Positions 22,276 through 35,018 are shown, counted from the stretch's first letter. The stretch is 64,000 nt of DNA from Amphiura filiformis (GCF_039555335.1 NC_092647.1:7513959-7577958); one strand, 5' to 3'. Notes: a model not told the origin generated them from the letters alone. Made by a program: numbers and translations.

Positions 22276-23941
22276 ATTTATATTAATCTCGAGAACCACT
22301 TACCCTTAACTATACGCATATGTTTATATTTACATATAACTACAAAAGTATTTTGACATTGTTGCATAATAGTTGTAAAGGTTTCAAACAAATGATGCTT
22401 AATTGCACGAGATATAGCTGGTTTTGATATTCATACAAAAGTACACACCTATCAACTGAACATGTTTAGAAAAAACATACTGTGTTTGACGTTTCCATTG
22501 ATAATTGCAGTTGCGTATCAGTCACGATCGCGGTAATGAGGCAGCTGACTTCAATTTGGGTTTTGGAAACTAACAAAAAAGTAATCATTTGGCATGTTTG
22601 AGATAGGAGAAATTGATAATAGCTATACCTCATGACCAAATTAGGGCAATAAATGTCCTTAAAGAGCTTAATCTGCACCTATTATGAGACAGCAAGGTGA
22701 AATTATCAACTTCACTTTATATTTAAGAATAAGAGTGATGAGGAAAAACTTAAACAAATAAGTTGATCAATCGATTGCAAGTTAACCATAATAGCCTATC
22801 TATATGATTAACAAAAAAACAACAGTCCTTATTATGACATGAATGATTGTTTCCAATTTGAAGAATAATTCCATCAACTTAATGTTTTGCTTTTTAAGTG
22901 TTTTGTCATTTCATCTGTGATAAGATTCAAGGTGTTTATATAAGAATGATAAATAACAACCCATTGTGGCTCATAATCTACAGATCAGTTAGTGAAAACA
23001 GAACAATAACTAAAATCCAAATGTCTTTTATTTCGGAATACAAACACAACGAAGACTCGACAGAGAAGTATTTAAGAACGCAATTTCCGGTAAATGCTAA
23101 ATCCCCATCATTTAAATTTGCGAAACTTGGGCTACTCAATTTTCAATTTGCATATTTAATTGGTGAGCACAGATTAAGCATCTATTGGGCCGTCGTTTCG
23201 GCATCAAGATCACTTCAATCAATCGGCTCGACAGTATTCAGCACTATATTGCCTCTCGCGTAGCACGTCTGTAATGATTGAACCACGCGATACCGCAGTT
23301 TGGCGTTTGAACAATGTTCACCACGGAGCACTGGCCCTGTGCAGAGTTGCTTCATTTATAAGTAAACCCGCCATTTCCCTCAACTTAAGAGATATAATTT
23401 GCCGTTGTTTTTATATTACAACATCTGGCTTTTGATGTGGTGTATAGATCCATCATTTTAAGCATCAAAGATCGGGCACCTGGGCTACCAAAAAGCGTTA
23501 GTCTCTGCGTACCCTTACTAATCCTTCTGGCTCGCCAGCTATGAAAATGCTTTCTATTTTATATCATTCATTTTCCATTTCATACACCATTTAGTTTTAG
23601 AAAAATTTTCAAAATATCGAGACCTACTTTAAGAACCACTCAAGCAATACCAGGTATATAAAATTTGTGTTCATTTTATTGCAACGCACAGATTACAAAA
23701 AACAACAACATATAGTCGTGGATTAATGTGTGCTGCTACTGTCCATTCAATTAGCTTAGATTATTGATTTTTTAAAGATATTTGTAAAAATAAAACATTG
23801 TGATATCATAGTCATCAAAGAAAAGTGTTAGCACACCCTTAGATCCAACGTGATAATACTTTTCATAAGTTTTGGGTCCACCAAAAGGGTTCGCGACCTT
23901 CCACCTTCGCGACCTTCTACCTTCCACCTTCATCAGAGCTC

Positions 23942-23973
23942 ATGGAACGTCCCACCTTCGTGGGACGTTCCAT
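23942..23973. repeat. perfect 14-bp-stem hairpin
   Basis: Arms ATGGAACGTCCCAC and GTGGGACGTTCCAT are exact complements around the 4-nt loop CTTC. Immediately upstream is an ACCTTC-rich stretch (23895-23935). The hairpin is not followed by a T run on either strand. Confidence 0.85.
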
Positions 23974-25090
23974 TCTCAACTTAGTAGTAGATGGTTATTT
24001 GTTTTGGGCAATTTGGTAAACTTTTTGACGTGAATTTATTAGACACCCGCATTGAAAGGGTTAAAATCATTAAGAGCAGGTTCTTCTAAGCATAATAATA
24101 CTCACTTACTGCTTTAAGCATTAAGACATACTTAAGATTACGGCATAATTAAGTGTTTTACGTGTATCAAAGGCACAGCATTGATTGGTATTGGTTGAGC
24201 GTTTCATATTTTGCCCATGCTCAATTAGGTAGGTAACATTCAGGTAACTTTTCTTCGTTTAGGTAAATAATTACAATTATTCTAAAAGCAAAATGTTATT
24301 TCAACGGAGAGCTATCTTTTGAATAACGACAAAACGTATGTTTAGATAGCTGCGTTCGCCAAACATTTAGCAAACGTTTTAACGTTTTGGAGAATGAGTA
24401 CATCATAAAACGGCCATCAAAGATTTGTCTATAAACTATTGCCAAACATCTGCATATAAGTTCAACATTTTGCGAAATCGGCTGTAACGTTTACCATATA
24501 TAAATTTGTAAATAGAATTTAATGCTTAAACCATACTTAATAACAATCCGGGGACCACAATCAACCAAACTGTTTGGTATGTTACGCTCCGATATTAATC
24601 AGGAAGGTGGGCAATTTCTACAGACATTTTCACATGTCTATATTAGTCCAATATTATATCTAATTGATATCGTGGAGGTGGGAATATACAAGTGATAAAA
24701 TCACCTTAACAGTCGCTTATTGTTACAAATCACAATAATTGTTGTCAACCTTCCCACACATTTTAGCTCCATTTTTTCCAGACATGTTTGCGTGTTACAG
24801 AAACCTAAATATATACTGATAGTGATCGAAGATAAGACAGCGCAGCGTTTAACGATTCGTATGTTTTTTGTCCTTCATTAAACTTGGTTGTGGCTGATTA
24901 ATAATGATACAACATTTTGCAATTCATAGTAAATCTCTCACGGTTTTGAACAGGTTCATAAAGCATGTGTCATATTTTAAAGTGAATGATAAACAATTTT
25001 ACAAATAAATGCAATTTTAGCGCTTCACATTTACAAGGACACTCTCTTTTCTTAACTTTGGAAGAAGAGTGATTAATGGATGAGATAAGA

Positions 25091-25275
25091 GAGAGCGTGA
25101 CACAGTGGTTAGGGTACTTGCCTATGGTAAATGAGGTCCAAGGTTCAATTCCTGACGGTAGCCACTACACTGGCAACCTTTTGACGTATTGGGTTATAGG
25201 TAAATGCTAGTTAGGACTTTTAGCTTTCCCCTTCGGCGGTACATATATACAATGTACAGAGAGCTATTATAATAC
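25091..25275 (+). mobile_element. tRNA-derived SINE
   Basis: A Pol III A-box-like block (cgtgacacagtggttag, from about 25096) is followed about 30 bp later by a B box (ggttcaattcc, 25142-25152). The body reads gtagccactacactggcaac and continues to about 25275. The anticodon stem is not intact, which fits a SINE head rather than a tRNA gene. It ends just before the TTAA MITE. Confidence 0.6.
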
Positions 25276-25287
25276 CTGTATATTTAA

Positions 25288-25690
25288 AGGGGGACTCCGG
25301 CAATCATAACATTATGCCTTATATGTTAGAAAAATAATTATCAAGCATGAATCACATTTGTTTTATTTAAAACAAATTCATATTGACCATAAAAACGAAT
25401 AAAAACAGTCGGCTTTCAACACGCGATATTCAAAATTCCCGCGCCGAAATTGTCTAAGTGCAATGACGTAATGGTTATTTGTGTTCAATTGTCGTCAGCC
25501 TTCATTGTATTACTGGGACGTCATTGCACTCGGCGCCCGGGAATTGTGAATATCGCGTGTTGAAAAACGGATGTTTTTATTCGTTTTTATGGTCACTATG
25601 AGTTTGTTTTCAATAAAACCATGTGATTCGTGCTTGATAATTATTTTTCTAACATATAAGGAATAATGTTGTGATTGCCTGAGACTTCCT
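25288..25690. mobile_element. 403-bp TTAA-flanked MITE
   Basis: Near-palindromic over about 165 bp per arm. The left arm starts AGGGGGACTCCGGCAATCA; the right arm, on the opposite strand, starts AGGAAGTCTCAGGCAATCA. Both contain ttatatgttagaaaaataat and caacacgcgatattca. TTAA lies at 25284-25287 and again at 25691-25694, as expected for a piggyBac-type target duplication. No transposase frame. The right boundary coincides with the start of the 12.8-kb duplicated segment. Confidence 0.88.
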
Positions 25691-26756
25691 TTAACTCGCA
25701 GTCCATTTCGACAAGAGCAGGGTGTAACCCATGACGACTGTCCAAATCTGTTTTGATATACTTCGGACAGATATGGATTTAAGGAGGAAGTGAAATGATT
25801 CTGATATGCAGCAGGATCACTTTGGGATGTGGCACCACAATTATGTGGAAGTCGCTATACAAACCAAACAAATCCATTCGAAAGTTCACGAGAATTAATT
25901 AGGACAACCATAGGCTTATACCTTTTTATTATACCTTGATCACATGATCGCCTAATCACATAATGATCATCTTCTTGAAACAAAATTGAAAGATTATGCT
26001 TTAAAATAGCATTTGCGTCCTTCATTTGGGTGTGTGTGAAAAAAGGAAAAGCGCAACAATCCGCCATTGCCCTTGTTTCTTCCATTGAAAAATATTGCGA
26101 GAGTCATAATAATAATTGTTACACGAATGAGATAATGAAGATGTTTATCTTAACAACTCTCATCAAGATTATTGATAACCTATTTTTATGCTCTAGTTAT
26201 TTTGATCATACTAGTAGTATAAACATGGTGAAGTAAACATGTTTTAACAATTTGTTGTGCCACTCATTTACACTATACAGAACGGAACATAATGCAAAAT
26301 GTCTACAATGTAAAATGTCTATTGCTCTGATAGAAGACAAAATATATCAGGACTAAACCTTGCCATTAATTAACCTATTGCAGGAATTTGGTATATTTTT
26401 CATTTCGTAGTAAATGAATATTTTGAGTACAACAAACAAATAAACAAACAAACAAAACAACGGTAATTCTAATTCATATACAAACAAAGGCAATAAAATT
26501 TTAATTTAATCTTAATTAATTTCCGAAGCAAATATAGGATTGGAAGCAAATTAATATCTTTACAAATAGCCTACGGAAGTTAAGTGTCATGGAATACATA
26601 AAAATCATTAAGCGATTATAGTCCGACTTCTATGTTTGGTTAATCAAATTCAGCACTACAAAACGGTTTTAAAACAAAGCACCTTATATGTTCGTATACG
26701 TTTGCCAATATTTACGTTTCATTTCAAGGTGCAAAATTTTGCTCTTCTTCTTCAAG

Positions 26757-26862
26757 CCACTTCTATGTCAAATTTGAAGTTATTAAGGTTAAAACTCCCA
26801 GCACGAATGCGAAGAACCCCGCGGGTGATGACTGCGTAAATATAGCACTCTCAGAATTCTGA
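26757..26862 (+). CDS. possible terminal exon, unknown protein (copy A)
   Basis: A pyrimidine-rich acceptor (ttttgctcttcttcttcaag) precedes 34 codons and a TGA. The frame reads HFYVKFEVIKVKTPSTN, then AKNPAGDDCVNIALSEF. Another frame through the same bases is also open but highly basic and less protein-like. The region is GC-richer than its surroundings and shows no difference in copy B (39770-39875). No family recognised and no upstream donor found. Confidence 0.25.
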
Positions 26863-26938
26863 GCGATAACGTTGAGATATTCACGCGTTACCGCGTCTTC
26901 ACAGAAACTTGCCGCCTTGACAAGCAGTCACCAAATAA

Positions 26939-27385
26939 CTGCCATGGTGTCGAACTCAGCACCTCAGGGAGTTAACTTTTCAAGTTTGTCTTGATGACAC
27001 TGCGGTCGCGTATGGTGAAACACTGGCGAAAGGTGTCGATATTGTGCGCACATTTCGCTAGGAGATGCGTGCAGGGAATGTTCAATTTGATATGGTCAAA
27101 AACCTTCCCGCGTTTGTTTTATTGTTTGATATTGAAAGGCAACATTATGTCAAAATTGAAATACTTCATATGACCAAGATGCTGTTAGCTAAATTGCAGT
27201 CAATTAACACAATTGAATGTTTGGGCACACTGTACGTAATGTTTATCATTAGTCATTGGGTAGTAAATAATAGAACAATTTATCCTTTCCCGTGCGAAAA
27301 TCATAAGCAGACGACATGGCCTGCAAGTTTATTAGAAATGTATTATTTGTTACCGTATTTTAGTAATCATGTTGATTCATGTTAA
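26939..27385 (+). pseudogene. coding-like frame interrupted by one TAG, unknown product
   Basis: One frame stays open for about 149 codons except for a single TAG at 27059-27061. Before it: FQVCLDDTAVAYGETLAKG and VDIVRTFR; after it: EMRAGNVQFDMVKNLPAF and further residues to 27385. Both copies carry the TAG. Copy B also loses one A in gtcaaaaacc (near 40110), shifting the frame. It looks like a decayed gene or a chance GC-richer frame; I recognise no domain. Confidence 0.3.
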
Positions 27386-27746
27386 ATATATGTATCAAAA
27401 TTGTTTTCGGCTTTATGACAATTATTGGTCTGGTTTTTCTGCCAAAACTCTCTTGGGTTTGTCATGATTCTTGACACTAAATTTTTCTTGTATAAACTCT
27501 TAATGGTTGTGACAAATCAATGCCAAAACGAGAAGTCACTAAGACTTGCATGCACTCTTGCAAGGCGAATGATCTGTAAGTATTCATGTTGTGTATGCAA
27601 ATTCAGCCAATGTAAGATAGTCCTAGCGTACCATTTGCCAGACCTCAAAACATATTTCTGCGACACCAGGCAACATAACACTGATCGCATTATAAACAAC
27701 AAATGATGATAATAATCCGATGACACCAGTCGACAATATTCCTTAA

Positions 27747-27966
27747 AGAGGAAGCCCCGCCAGAGCAGTTCTTCTAGGGTGAACCAAACCTGCCTGGTTA
27801 TCATATTAATCAGTGACAAGGTTATCTCTGAATGTAAAAGGTGCTAAGTGATGTTTTAATTAATGTTATTGCATCAATTAGTACCAATTCAGAAATAACC
27901 TTTTAATTTTGATAACCAGGCAGGATTGGTTCACCCCAGAAGAACTGCTCTGATGGGCCTTCCTCT
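27747..27966. mobile_element. 220-bp TTAA-flanked MITE (copy A)
   Basis: Arms begin AGAGGAAG and pair over about 60 bp, including gagcagttcttct, ggttcaccc and tgataaccaggcag on the right arm. TTAA lies at 27743-27746 and 27967-27970. Ends and arm sequence differ from the MITE at 25288-25690, so this is a separate piggyBac-like family. Confidence 0.88.
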
Positions 27967-28418
27967 TTAATGCTAACCCTAACTCGTTACCATAACCTAA
28001 ACACTAATAACCGAAATACTCACCTTAAGTGGCCATTACCATAATTACCCGTAACCATAAAGCATAATTACCGTACCTTAACACCAACTTTAGCCACAAA
28101 CTCTAAGGTACCATACAATTATGGCCGTAAGGTACTATGAACCCGATATATTCGGCACCAGTGATGGCACCAGTCAATGACACTGTATGGGCGTATACAT
28201 CTGGTCGCTAACAACTGAAAGCACGTCATTAACATACCATATCCTTCTATAACATCACCTAAAGGCTGATCGTAAGGTGTATAGCCACCCCCTCCCCTAA
28301 CCTCCCTTCTCTCGTCAAAGACAAAAACGACTTTGGATACAAACATGGTATTATGTTACTCGCAGATGCCCTTACTACTGAAAGCAAGTACTTCAGTATT
28401 TGAACATTACCGTCTTAC

Positions 28419-28571
28419 ATGAAAGAAGGGATACATTATCAGATTCAAGGGGGTAAGAAAACAAACCTATTGATGATTAACAAGAAGTACATGTCAAACA
28501 TCAAAAGACCCTTACTGAAACTTGAAACTTTGGCGTTGGATGCTGTCAAGTTAGTTGAAAAGGCAAGGTAA
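28419..28571 (+). other. weak short ORF or exon candidate
   Basis: A 50-codon frame from ATG ends with KLETLALDAVKLVEKAR and overlaps a good donor (gcaag|gtaagg). In copy B a G is missing in the G5 run (near 41496), shifting the first half of the frame, so either only the part after 28490 is an exon or the frame is not coding. No family recognised. Confidence 0.15.
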
Positions 28572-29859
28572 GGTGAGAGGGGTATAGCCAACTTCATGTG
28601 AAAGAAACTTTGTTTTCATTATTACTTTTATACTTATACTAAAGTGAAAAGTTCTTCAATTTGATCAAGAGTTATTGTTATATTAATTACGACGTTATCA
28701 GCTTGTATCAAATATATCTGATAATCGTTCATTGGCATAGAACATGATTTTATTCATAAACATATCATACCAATCTTGTATGTATCACAAAGCATTCTGA
28801 ACACCTGTCAAACAGCAGACATAGAGAGAGTATAGTAAAATGTGATTCTAGTACCAGTGCCGTTATGTTAGAATGATTTGAGAATATCGACACGTATTCG
28901 CAACAGAATAAATGGTATCTTTACCATGTTTACATGGGATGCTGTACGTCAAAGGACAGAATAACTAACATCTTATATCTTGTAACATAAATACTACCTA
29001 TATTGGGTATCACTATATAATTATGTTTCGAAGAAGTCTTTCGGTCGTACCATGATCATTCGTGACAAAAAGGTTATCTCAGTTGCCACTGAAGAGCTAC
29101 AATCCAGGAAAAAGAGGTTGGAACACTTTGCCTGTCTTTTAGTATATCTCTGCCCCCGCTCCCCCAATTGAATGTTGGACCAAGCCATGATGTCAAAAGG
29201 CCCGTGAGACCCTCCAACATTGAAAGATGGGAAGTGGGGAGGGGTGCGATATAGAGGAGAGTCTGTACTTTACATATATTGCATGCATGTTTCACTCGCC
29301 TCTCCAATTTTGATAGGGCACGCATTTCAATTGTTTAGTGCAAGTGTTCCAACTTCCTGGATTGTAGTATTACTATTAATGGTACGTGTAGCAACATACT
29401 GTTTCGATATCTGTGGTAGCACAAGACTAATTTGAAAACAACTGCATTTATTTATTTACATCTCAGAAGATATTCCACCTTTGCTACAATGTATATTCCT
29501 CGATCATGGTCAACACATGGTCAAAATAGGTATTACTTGAAAAAGACTTGAGAAGAACATGAATAACTTGTGTTGCGTAAACATTACGGGAAGAATGCGT
29601 TGCGTAAACGTAGCTGAGAAGACATGAGGAACATGCATTGCGTACAGGGTTGCTAGGTCATATTGAAACACAGATGCACAGTTAAATTTTCCTCCGAATA
29701 TGGACCCAGAGTAAAGAAGAAATAAACAAAACAAACAAACGTGAGACTCGAAAGAGTACAGATGAAGACCCATGCAGACCCCTGCAGAACAATCGAAAGC
29801 TCTTATATGTGAGCTGGGAGTAAGTAATATTGATACAACTACCATGACTACAGTCTTAC

Positions 29860-29949
29860 CATTTTCAAAATTTTGTCTGGGCAGAACTCGAGCTCTGCTC
29901 TGATTTGGTCTCCTGTCAGTTGTTTCTTGGTACGCCATCGCTCATGATC
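29860..29949 (-). CDS. possible internal 30-codon exon (copy A)
   Basis: On the minus strand, acceptor cagtttatttcag, then exactly 90 bases open only in frame 0, then a donor gtaagac. The translation starts DHERWRTKKQLTGDQIRA and ends ELEFCPDKILKM, hydrophilic and charged as in a structured protein. Both other frames have early stops. Copy B (42906-42995) keeps both splice sites and the frame, with one Thr-to-Ile change. A phase 0-0 exon of this kind would add 30 residues. I do not recognise the protein. This is the best coding candidate in the window. Confidence 0.5.
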
Positions 29950-30199
29950 CTGAAATAAACTGAGAACAATATTATTTACTGCAATGAATACATATCTCTT
30001 TTGTAAGCTTTCCTTTAGTAACACGTTTGATTACACCGTTCACACCTTACATTACATCATTGTGTTCTTAGTTCTGCTAAATTAACATCGCGACACGTTC
30101 TGCTTGATGTTATTGTTAATATTTATTGGTGTTGTTGTTGTTGACCACTAGGCATAGCCCGGCAAGCCGCCACTGAGACAAACGTTAGTCATTTACAGT

Positions 30200-31530
30200 C
30201 ACAATATGGTAAAAGTTTGCATCAGTTCCACCAAGAATCTATTTCTGGTATTATTAATACTTCTGGCAACAACAAAAAAACATTTGAAAGTTGCGCAGGA
30301 TTGTGGACATTTTATGTTTCATGATAAAAGTAGTCACTTTGGTGTATGTGTAGTACATCAGGAATTATTTTATTTGTACATCTGTAAGCCGAATTTGAGA
30401 CTCTGTTGTATTCTGGCATAATGTTGGAAAAGTGCGCTAAATTTACTATCTAATTGCTTGGTGCACAGATATTGCTTGGTGGTAATCATGGTATAAATTC
30501 AGCGGAAACACTCCAAGTTGCGCAAAATTATGGACATTTTCGGTTTGGGTATGCCACAATATTGGAAAAGTGCGTTTTATTTACACCATGAAAATATTCT
30601 GATCCTCTAAAGTATCTATTTGCTTCTGGTAATTCCGCGCAGAATTATAGGTTTCAGGATGAAAGTAGTTGGCATTACATCAGGATAAATCTTTATAACC
30701 TGAAACTGAGGCAAGCGTTAGTCGGTTGCTGCCACACTCTGGAAAAAGTGTGATTTACTTACACTATATGAATCTTTCAATTCTCTAAGTACATTATTAT
30801 TTGCTTCTGGTAATTCTGCGGAGTTATAGACATTTTAGGTTTCAGGAAAAATGTATTCGGTTTGGCGATGAAGGGCCTTAAAAGCAGGAAAGGTTTTTAT
30901 AATCCAAAACTTACACTATTGCTGCCACAATGTTGGAAAAGTGTGTTGTATTAACAGTATGATTTTTTCGATTCTCTAAGTATCTATATTTTGATTTCTG
31001 GTAATTCACGTAATTCCGGAAACACTCCAAAGTTGGGCACAACTATCATGACTATAGACATTTTTAAAAGGTTTCAGGATAAATGTAGTCGGTTTGGCAA
31101 AATGCATTAATATATCAGGAAAATTGCTATAAACCGAAACTAAGGCCGGTGTTGGTCGGTTGCTGCCACTTATAATATTGGAAAAGTGTGATTTATTTAC
31201 ACTGATATGCATCTACCTGATTCGCTAAGTATTTGCTTCTTGTAATTCCGCGGAAACACTCCAAAATTGCGCAGAATTATAGACATTTTAGGTTTCAGGA
31301 TAAATGTAGTCGGATTGGCATATTTGAAATGGTCTAGAAGTAGGAAAAGTTTTTATAAGCCGAAACTTATACGGTTGCTGCCACAATGTTGATAAACTGC
31401 GTTTTATTCACATTATAAATATATTTGATCCTCTATTCTGGGAATCCACGGAAATATTACAAAATATTACACAGAATCATAGTCATATATAGCAGGTTTC
31501 AGTATAAAAGTAATCGGTTTGGGGAAAGAG
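30200..31530. repeat. degenerate tandem repeat, unit about 125-230 bp, ~7 copies (copy A)
   Basis: Words recur in the same order: gcgcagaattatagacattt, ggtttcaggataaatgtagt, cggtttggc, ggttgctgccacaatgttgg, aaaagtg.gttttatttac and gcttctggtaattccg. Copies of the gcgcag word lie near 30295, 30515, 30637, 30818, 31035, 31267 and 31468. The units are strongly diverged, so this is an old array. No ORF runs through it. Confidence 0.8.
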
Positions 31531-33084
31531 AAAGCTTTTACATTAAGTGTAGCCATTTGAATAGCGACCCGTGACCTTCAACGATTTCAGATACATCGGT
31601 ATAAGAATGATATTGAATTTAGTACATATAAAGGCATACTACGATTCGCTCTATAGTCACATCACGAGGATTCATAAAAATATTGTGAGTCTTCTATTCT
31701 TGGTAAGGACTGATTGGTACTCGTTTAGACATAATTATTCATTATTTCAGCTGAATGTAGATATCAACGCTTATCTGACCAGTAACACTATGGACCACAA
31801 TGGCCTCATCCCAATGGCATAGTTCAATAATCTCAATTAAACAATCATAGTACACAATTTGACCTCAAGTTTCAGAGTATGAGTTTTTGTACCCCAAATT
31901 TTCAAAGGTCATTCAATGAATGTGCAAATGTAATGGGGTTAAAGAACTGTGGCCTTAAAAACACTGTACTCTCCGTGCGTTGTGGAGAGGTACATTGAAG
32001 ATCATCCTTAAGATATAAATAATGGCAAGAGTCCGGACAGGCATGACAGGCAAACAATTCCTCTTCACTGTTCGAGAATTGGTGAAGAGAACAAAATATA
32101 TCCAGTTACAGATGACGATAAAGGTTTTTTTTGTTATGTTTGTTGGTTGGTAAATTCTGTACTGTACCCTGCCTTGGGTCTTTGCGATGTAATGGGTACT
32201 TCTGTCTCGGAGAGTAGAAACATTGAAAAGTTGTGAGCATATTGAAAGGAAACGATCGGAGTGTAAACTGGTAAGAAAATAGAACACCACACGAAGTACA
32301 ACATCAGTTTTAGCAATAATAACAAGAAAGACAACTGATCTCATTTCAACGGTCATGAAAAGGCGGTTTGTTTGCACTTTTATTCGGTAACTTTGGTTCC
32401 TTAATCATCGGTTACTCTGACATGTGGTTTATTGGGTTTTTTTTTATTTTACTGTGTTGTAGCACAGTTGTAGAACACATTGCCTTATTGTGACTCAAAC
32501 TGAATAACTTTTTATTACCGAATGGAAGTTGATGAGGTTGATGCTCTGTTTTGACAACTAATTCATAAGGAAATATCCACTAGTTTGACAAAATAACATT
32601 TATATTAATAAACCAAGTTTTGTATTGAAATAATACCAATGAATAATGAGGCCATCTTGTAATATTTAAAAGCGGTCCGGTAGTATATTTAATTATAATA
32701 AAAATTTCAGCTTAATTAGTGGACATACCGGTAATAGTATAAGATCTATAAAGCTCAAACGATAAAATAATCGACAAAATTATGATTCACTAATAATTAT
32801 GCATCAATTTATCATCGGTCCCTTGTATGATAATGATTTCGTGTATTTTGACCAATATATGAAAGTACAGATACCTGTTACCATTAGTTATACTTTAGGC
32901 TACACAATAAGTGATTAGTCCTTTATTAAGATACTAGTATTACAGTTTTGGTGATTTCGAGCATGTTGAAGTACAATGACTTATTTTAAAAGTAAATTTT
33001 ACTGTTTAGATCTCAAATAATATTATAAGTCGATAGTCCAAGTGGTCATTAATAGTCAACAAACCCAATATCTAAGTTTAAACC

Positions 33085-33290
33085 ACAATCCTTACCCTAA
33101 CCTAACCCTAAACTTCACCCTAACCTATAGCAAAAACCCTAATCATAACCCTAATCTTAACCCTTAAACCTAACCCTGACTCTAATCTTAAATCTGACTA
33201 TATCACTATTAGCATACCCTAGCCAAACTTATCCCTGGCCCTAATCCTAACATAAAATGTCATAAACCCTGATTTTAACCCTTATTGGAC
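33085..33290. repeat. degenerate CCCTAA-like simple repeat (copy A)
   Basis: About 200 bp rich in ccctaa, ccctaac and taatcctaac words with irregular spacing, grading into unique DNA. It resembles a decayed CCTAA-type minisatellite or interstitial telomere-like DNA. Only short runs match the perfect hexamer, so a true telomere origin is not established. A weaker stretch of the same type lies at 27970-28120. Confidence 0.7.
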
Positions 33291-34234
33291 TAATATCCTT
33301 CGGACCGTAATGGCTGTTCTAAATAATTAACGAAATGCATAATTATGTTTCGTTTACCTTCGAAGCTAAAATGACGCAAATTATACAACATATTTTGTTT
33401 CCTGAATTTCATAGACATGAACATCTACACAATCTCCGTGCAAGATGTACCCACCACAAACAATAGCCAACGAAACACACAAGTCGACAGGGGCGAGAAT
33501 CTAAATTCGGCACTGCAGTCCATGTAATTTTCGAATATCCAAATTAGCTAAAATGTATATCTACACCTTATAATCAATATTAATCTTCAAGACATTTATA
33601 GCGCTGATGAAATGATATAATATTGCAGAAAACTACACCATGGTAAATGCATTTGCAGCAAAGTCTTCAAGACGAATAACGATCTATTATTAGATAATCC
33701 ATTTAATTTCGGAACTTGTTTAAATTTGCATAATTTATGCAGATTGGCCAGTATATTTTAATCCATAATCTCAAGGACATTTACATGACATAAACTATTC
33801 CCTCGTGCAGGCAGTAACCGAGATAGAATATAATAAATGACCGGCAAAAAACCTACAACAAATGAGCTTAAGTTTACGAGAAGAAGAACGATCTATCTTA
33901 TCCCAACCCATGTAATTTTAAAACTGTCATTATTAGCTTGGAGGCCTGAGACTTTGCCATATGAAGTAAGTGTAATAATCACGTCCATAGATTAACACGT
34001 CTTATGACTTTGTGTCCCAATGGCGATCATAATTATGGGTAAAACCGAGGCCCACGATTAACTATATCATGGCGGGTATGATAGTTGAGCGAGTTTTTCA
34101 AAGATGAATTGAAGAACTCGCTATATAGGGTGTATCTTTCCTCACTATATGTGAAAGTAATATACATACACTTAAAACTGTAAGAAGACTGAATTCTAGC
34201 TATTTGACTCTATAGAGAGGAGTGCAATTCAATA

Positions 34235-34394
34235 TACAGTTTGTCCACTCTGAAGTACAAAGTGACAACGCTAGCGTATACAGCGCGTAAACAGTGCGCA
34301 GTGCTGCGTCTCTGCTGAGGTATGCGTGCCTTCAAAGTCGGCACAATGTGTGCGTCCGCGTCGGTACTTTGTACTTCAGATTAGATTGACTGTA
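34235..34394. mobile_element. 160-bp MITE, TACAGT ends (copy A)
   Basis: Terminal TACAGT/ACTGTA, then paired blocks ctgaagtacaaagt and actttgtacttcag, around a GC-richer centre (cgcgtaaacagtgcgcagtg). No ORF. The same element is at 47302-47461 in copy B. Confidence 0.75.
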
Positions 34395-35018
34395 GTGAAA
34401 TGGCAAAGTTGGAATGTAATGAACTCTTTTCACATTGAAAGTAAAATTCATTCTCAAATGTCATGAAATAGTAATATTTGACTTAATCGAATATCTTTAT
34501 GGGGGTAACAAAGAATATGCACAAAATATTTGATGAACGATCTTGCCAGCTTTCCTGTCGATAACTAACATGTTCTGCTATTAGGTTGGTTGTCTGATAC
34601 GTGTCTAGTACAAACTAAGATTGATTGTATTTCTTTCCTTTAATCCTCCTTAGCAAACACGATTGTGTAAAAGCTGATGACATAAATATATTTTGGTCCC
34701 GCCTACCTTATTTTTATTTGTATCTACTGATGAATGCATGTCACAAATCCAATGATTAAGTACGTCTTATGTCGGCATAAAATATTAGCATTTGTCACGA
34801 AGCTTGACGTGCAATTTGTGTAAATAATTATTACGAAATGTAATGATACAGTTAACAAATCAATTATTGTACAGATGAAAGTCAATTAAAAAGAATATAT
34901 ACAGACACCCCACCAACACCACACCCACATATACACACATATATGTTGCGAGAAAATATAAATAAAATGAAATATCTTCACATACAAAATACCCTTTTTC
35001 ACCAATATTTAGGGATGA

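Larger units (their letters stand above)
20111..25085. other. unique AT-rich tract, no gene recognised
   Basis: Contains a CAGA-rich stretch (about 21710-21860), the palindromic element at 21985-22275 and the hairpin at 23942-23973. A 121-codon frame at 22898-23263 (plus) has no recognisable domain and no clear splice support, so I do not call it a gene. Confidence 0.55.

Noticed and set aside
22898-23263. 121-codon plus-strand ORF
   Set aside because: No recognisable domain, no repeat or conservation evidence in the window; could be chance.
31955-32377. 140-codon minus-strand ORF, and a plus-strand frame starting MARVRTGMTGKQFLFTVREL
   Set aside because: The minus frame is broken in copy B. 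The plus frame is more protein-like but lacks a convincing donor and differs between copies, so neither is called.
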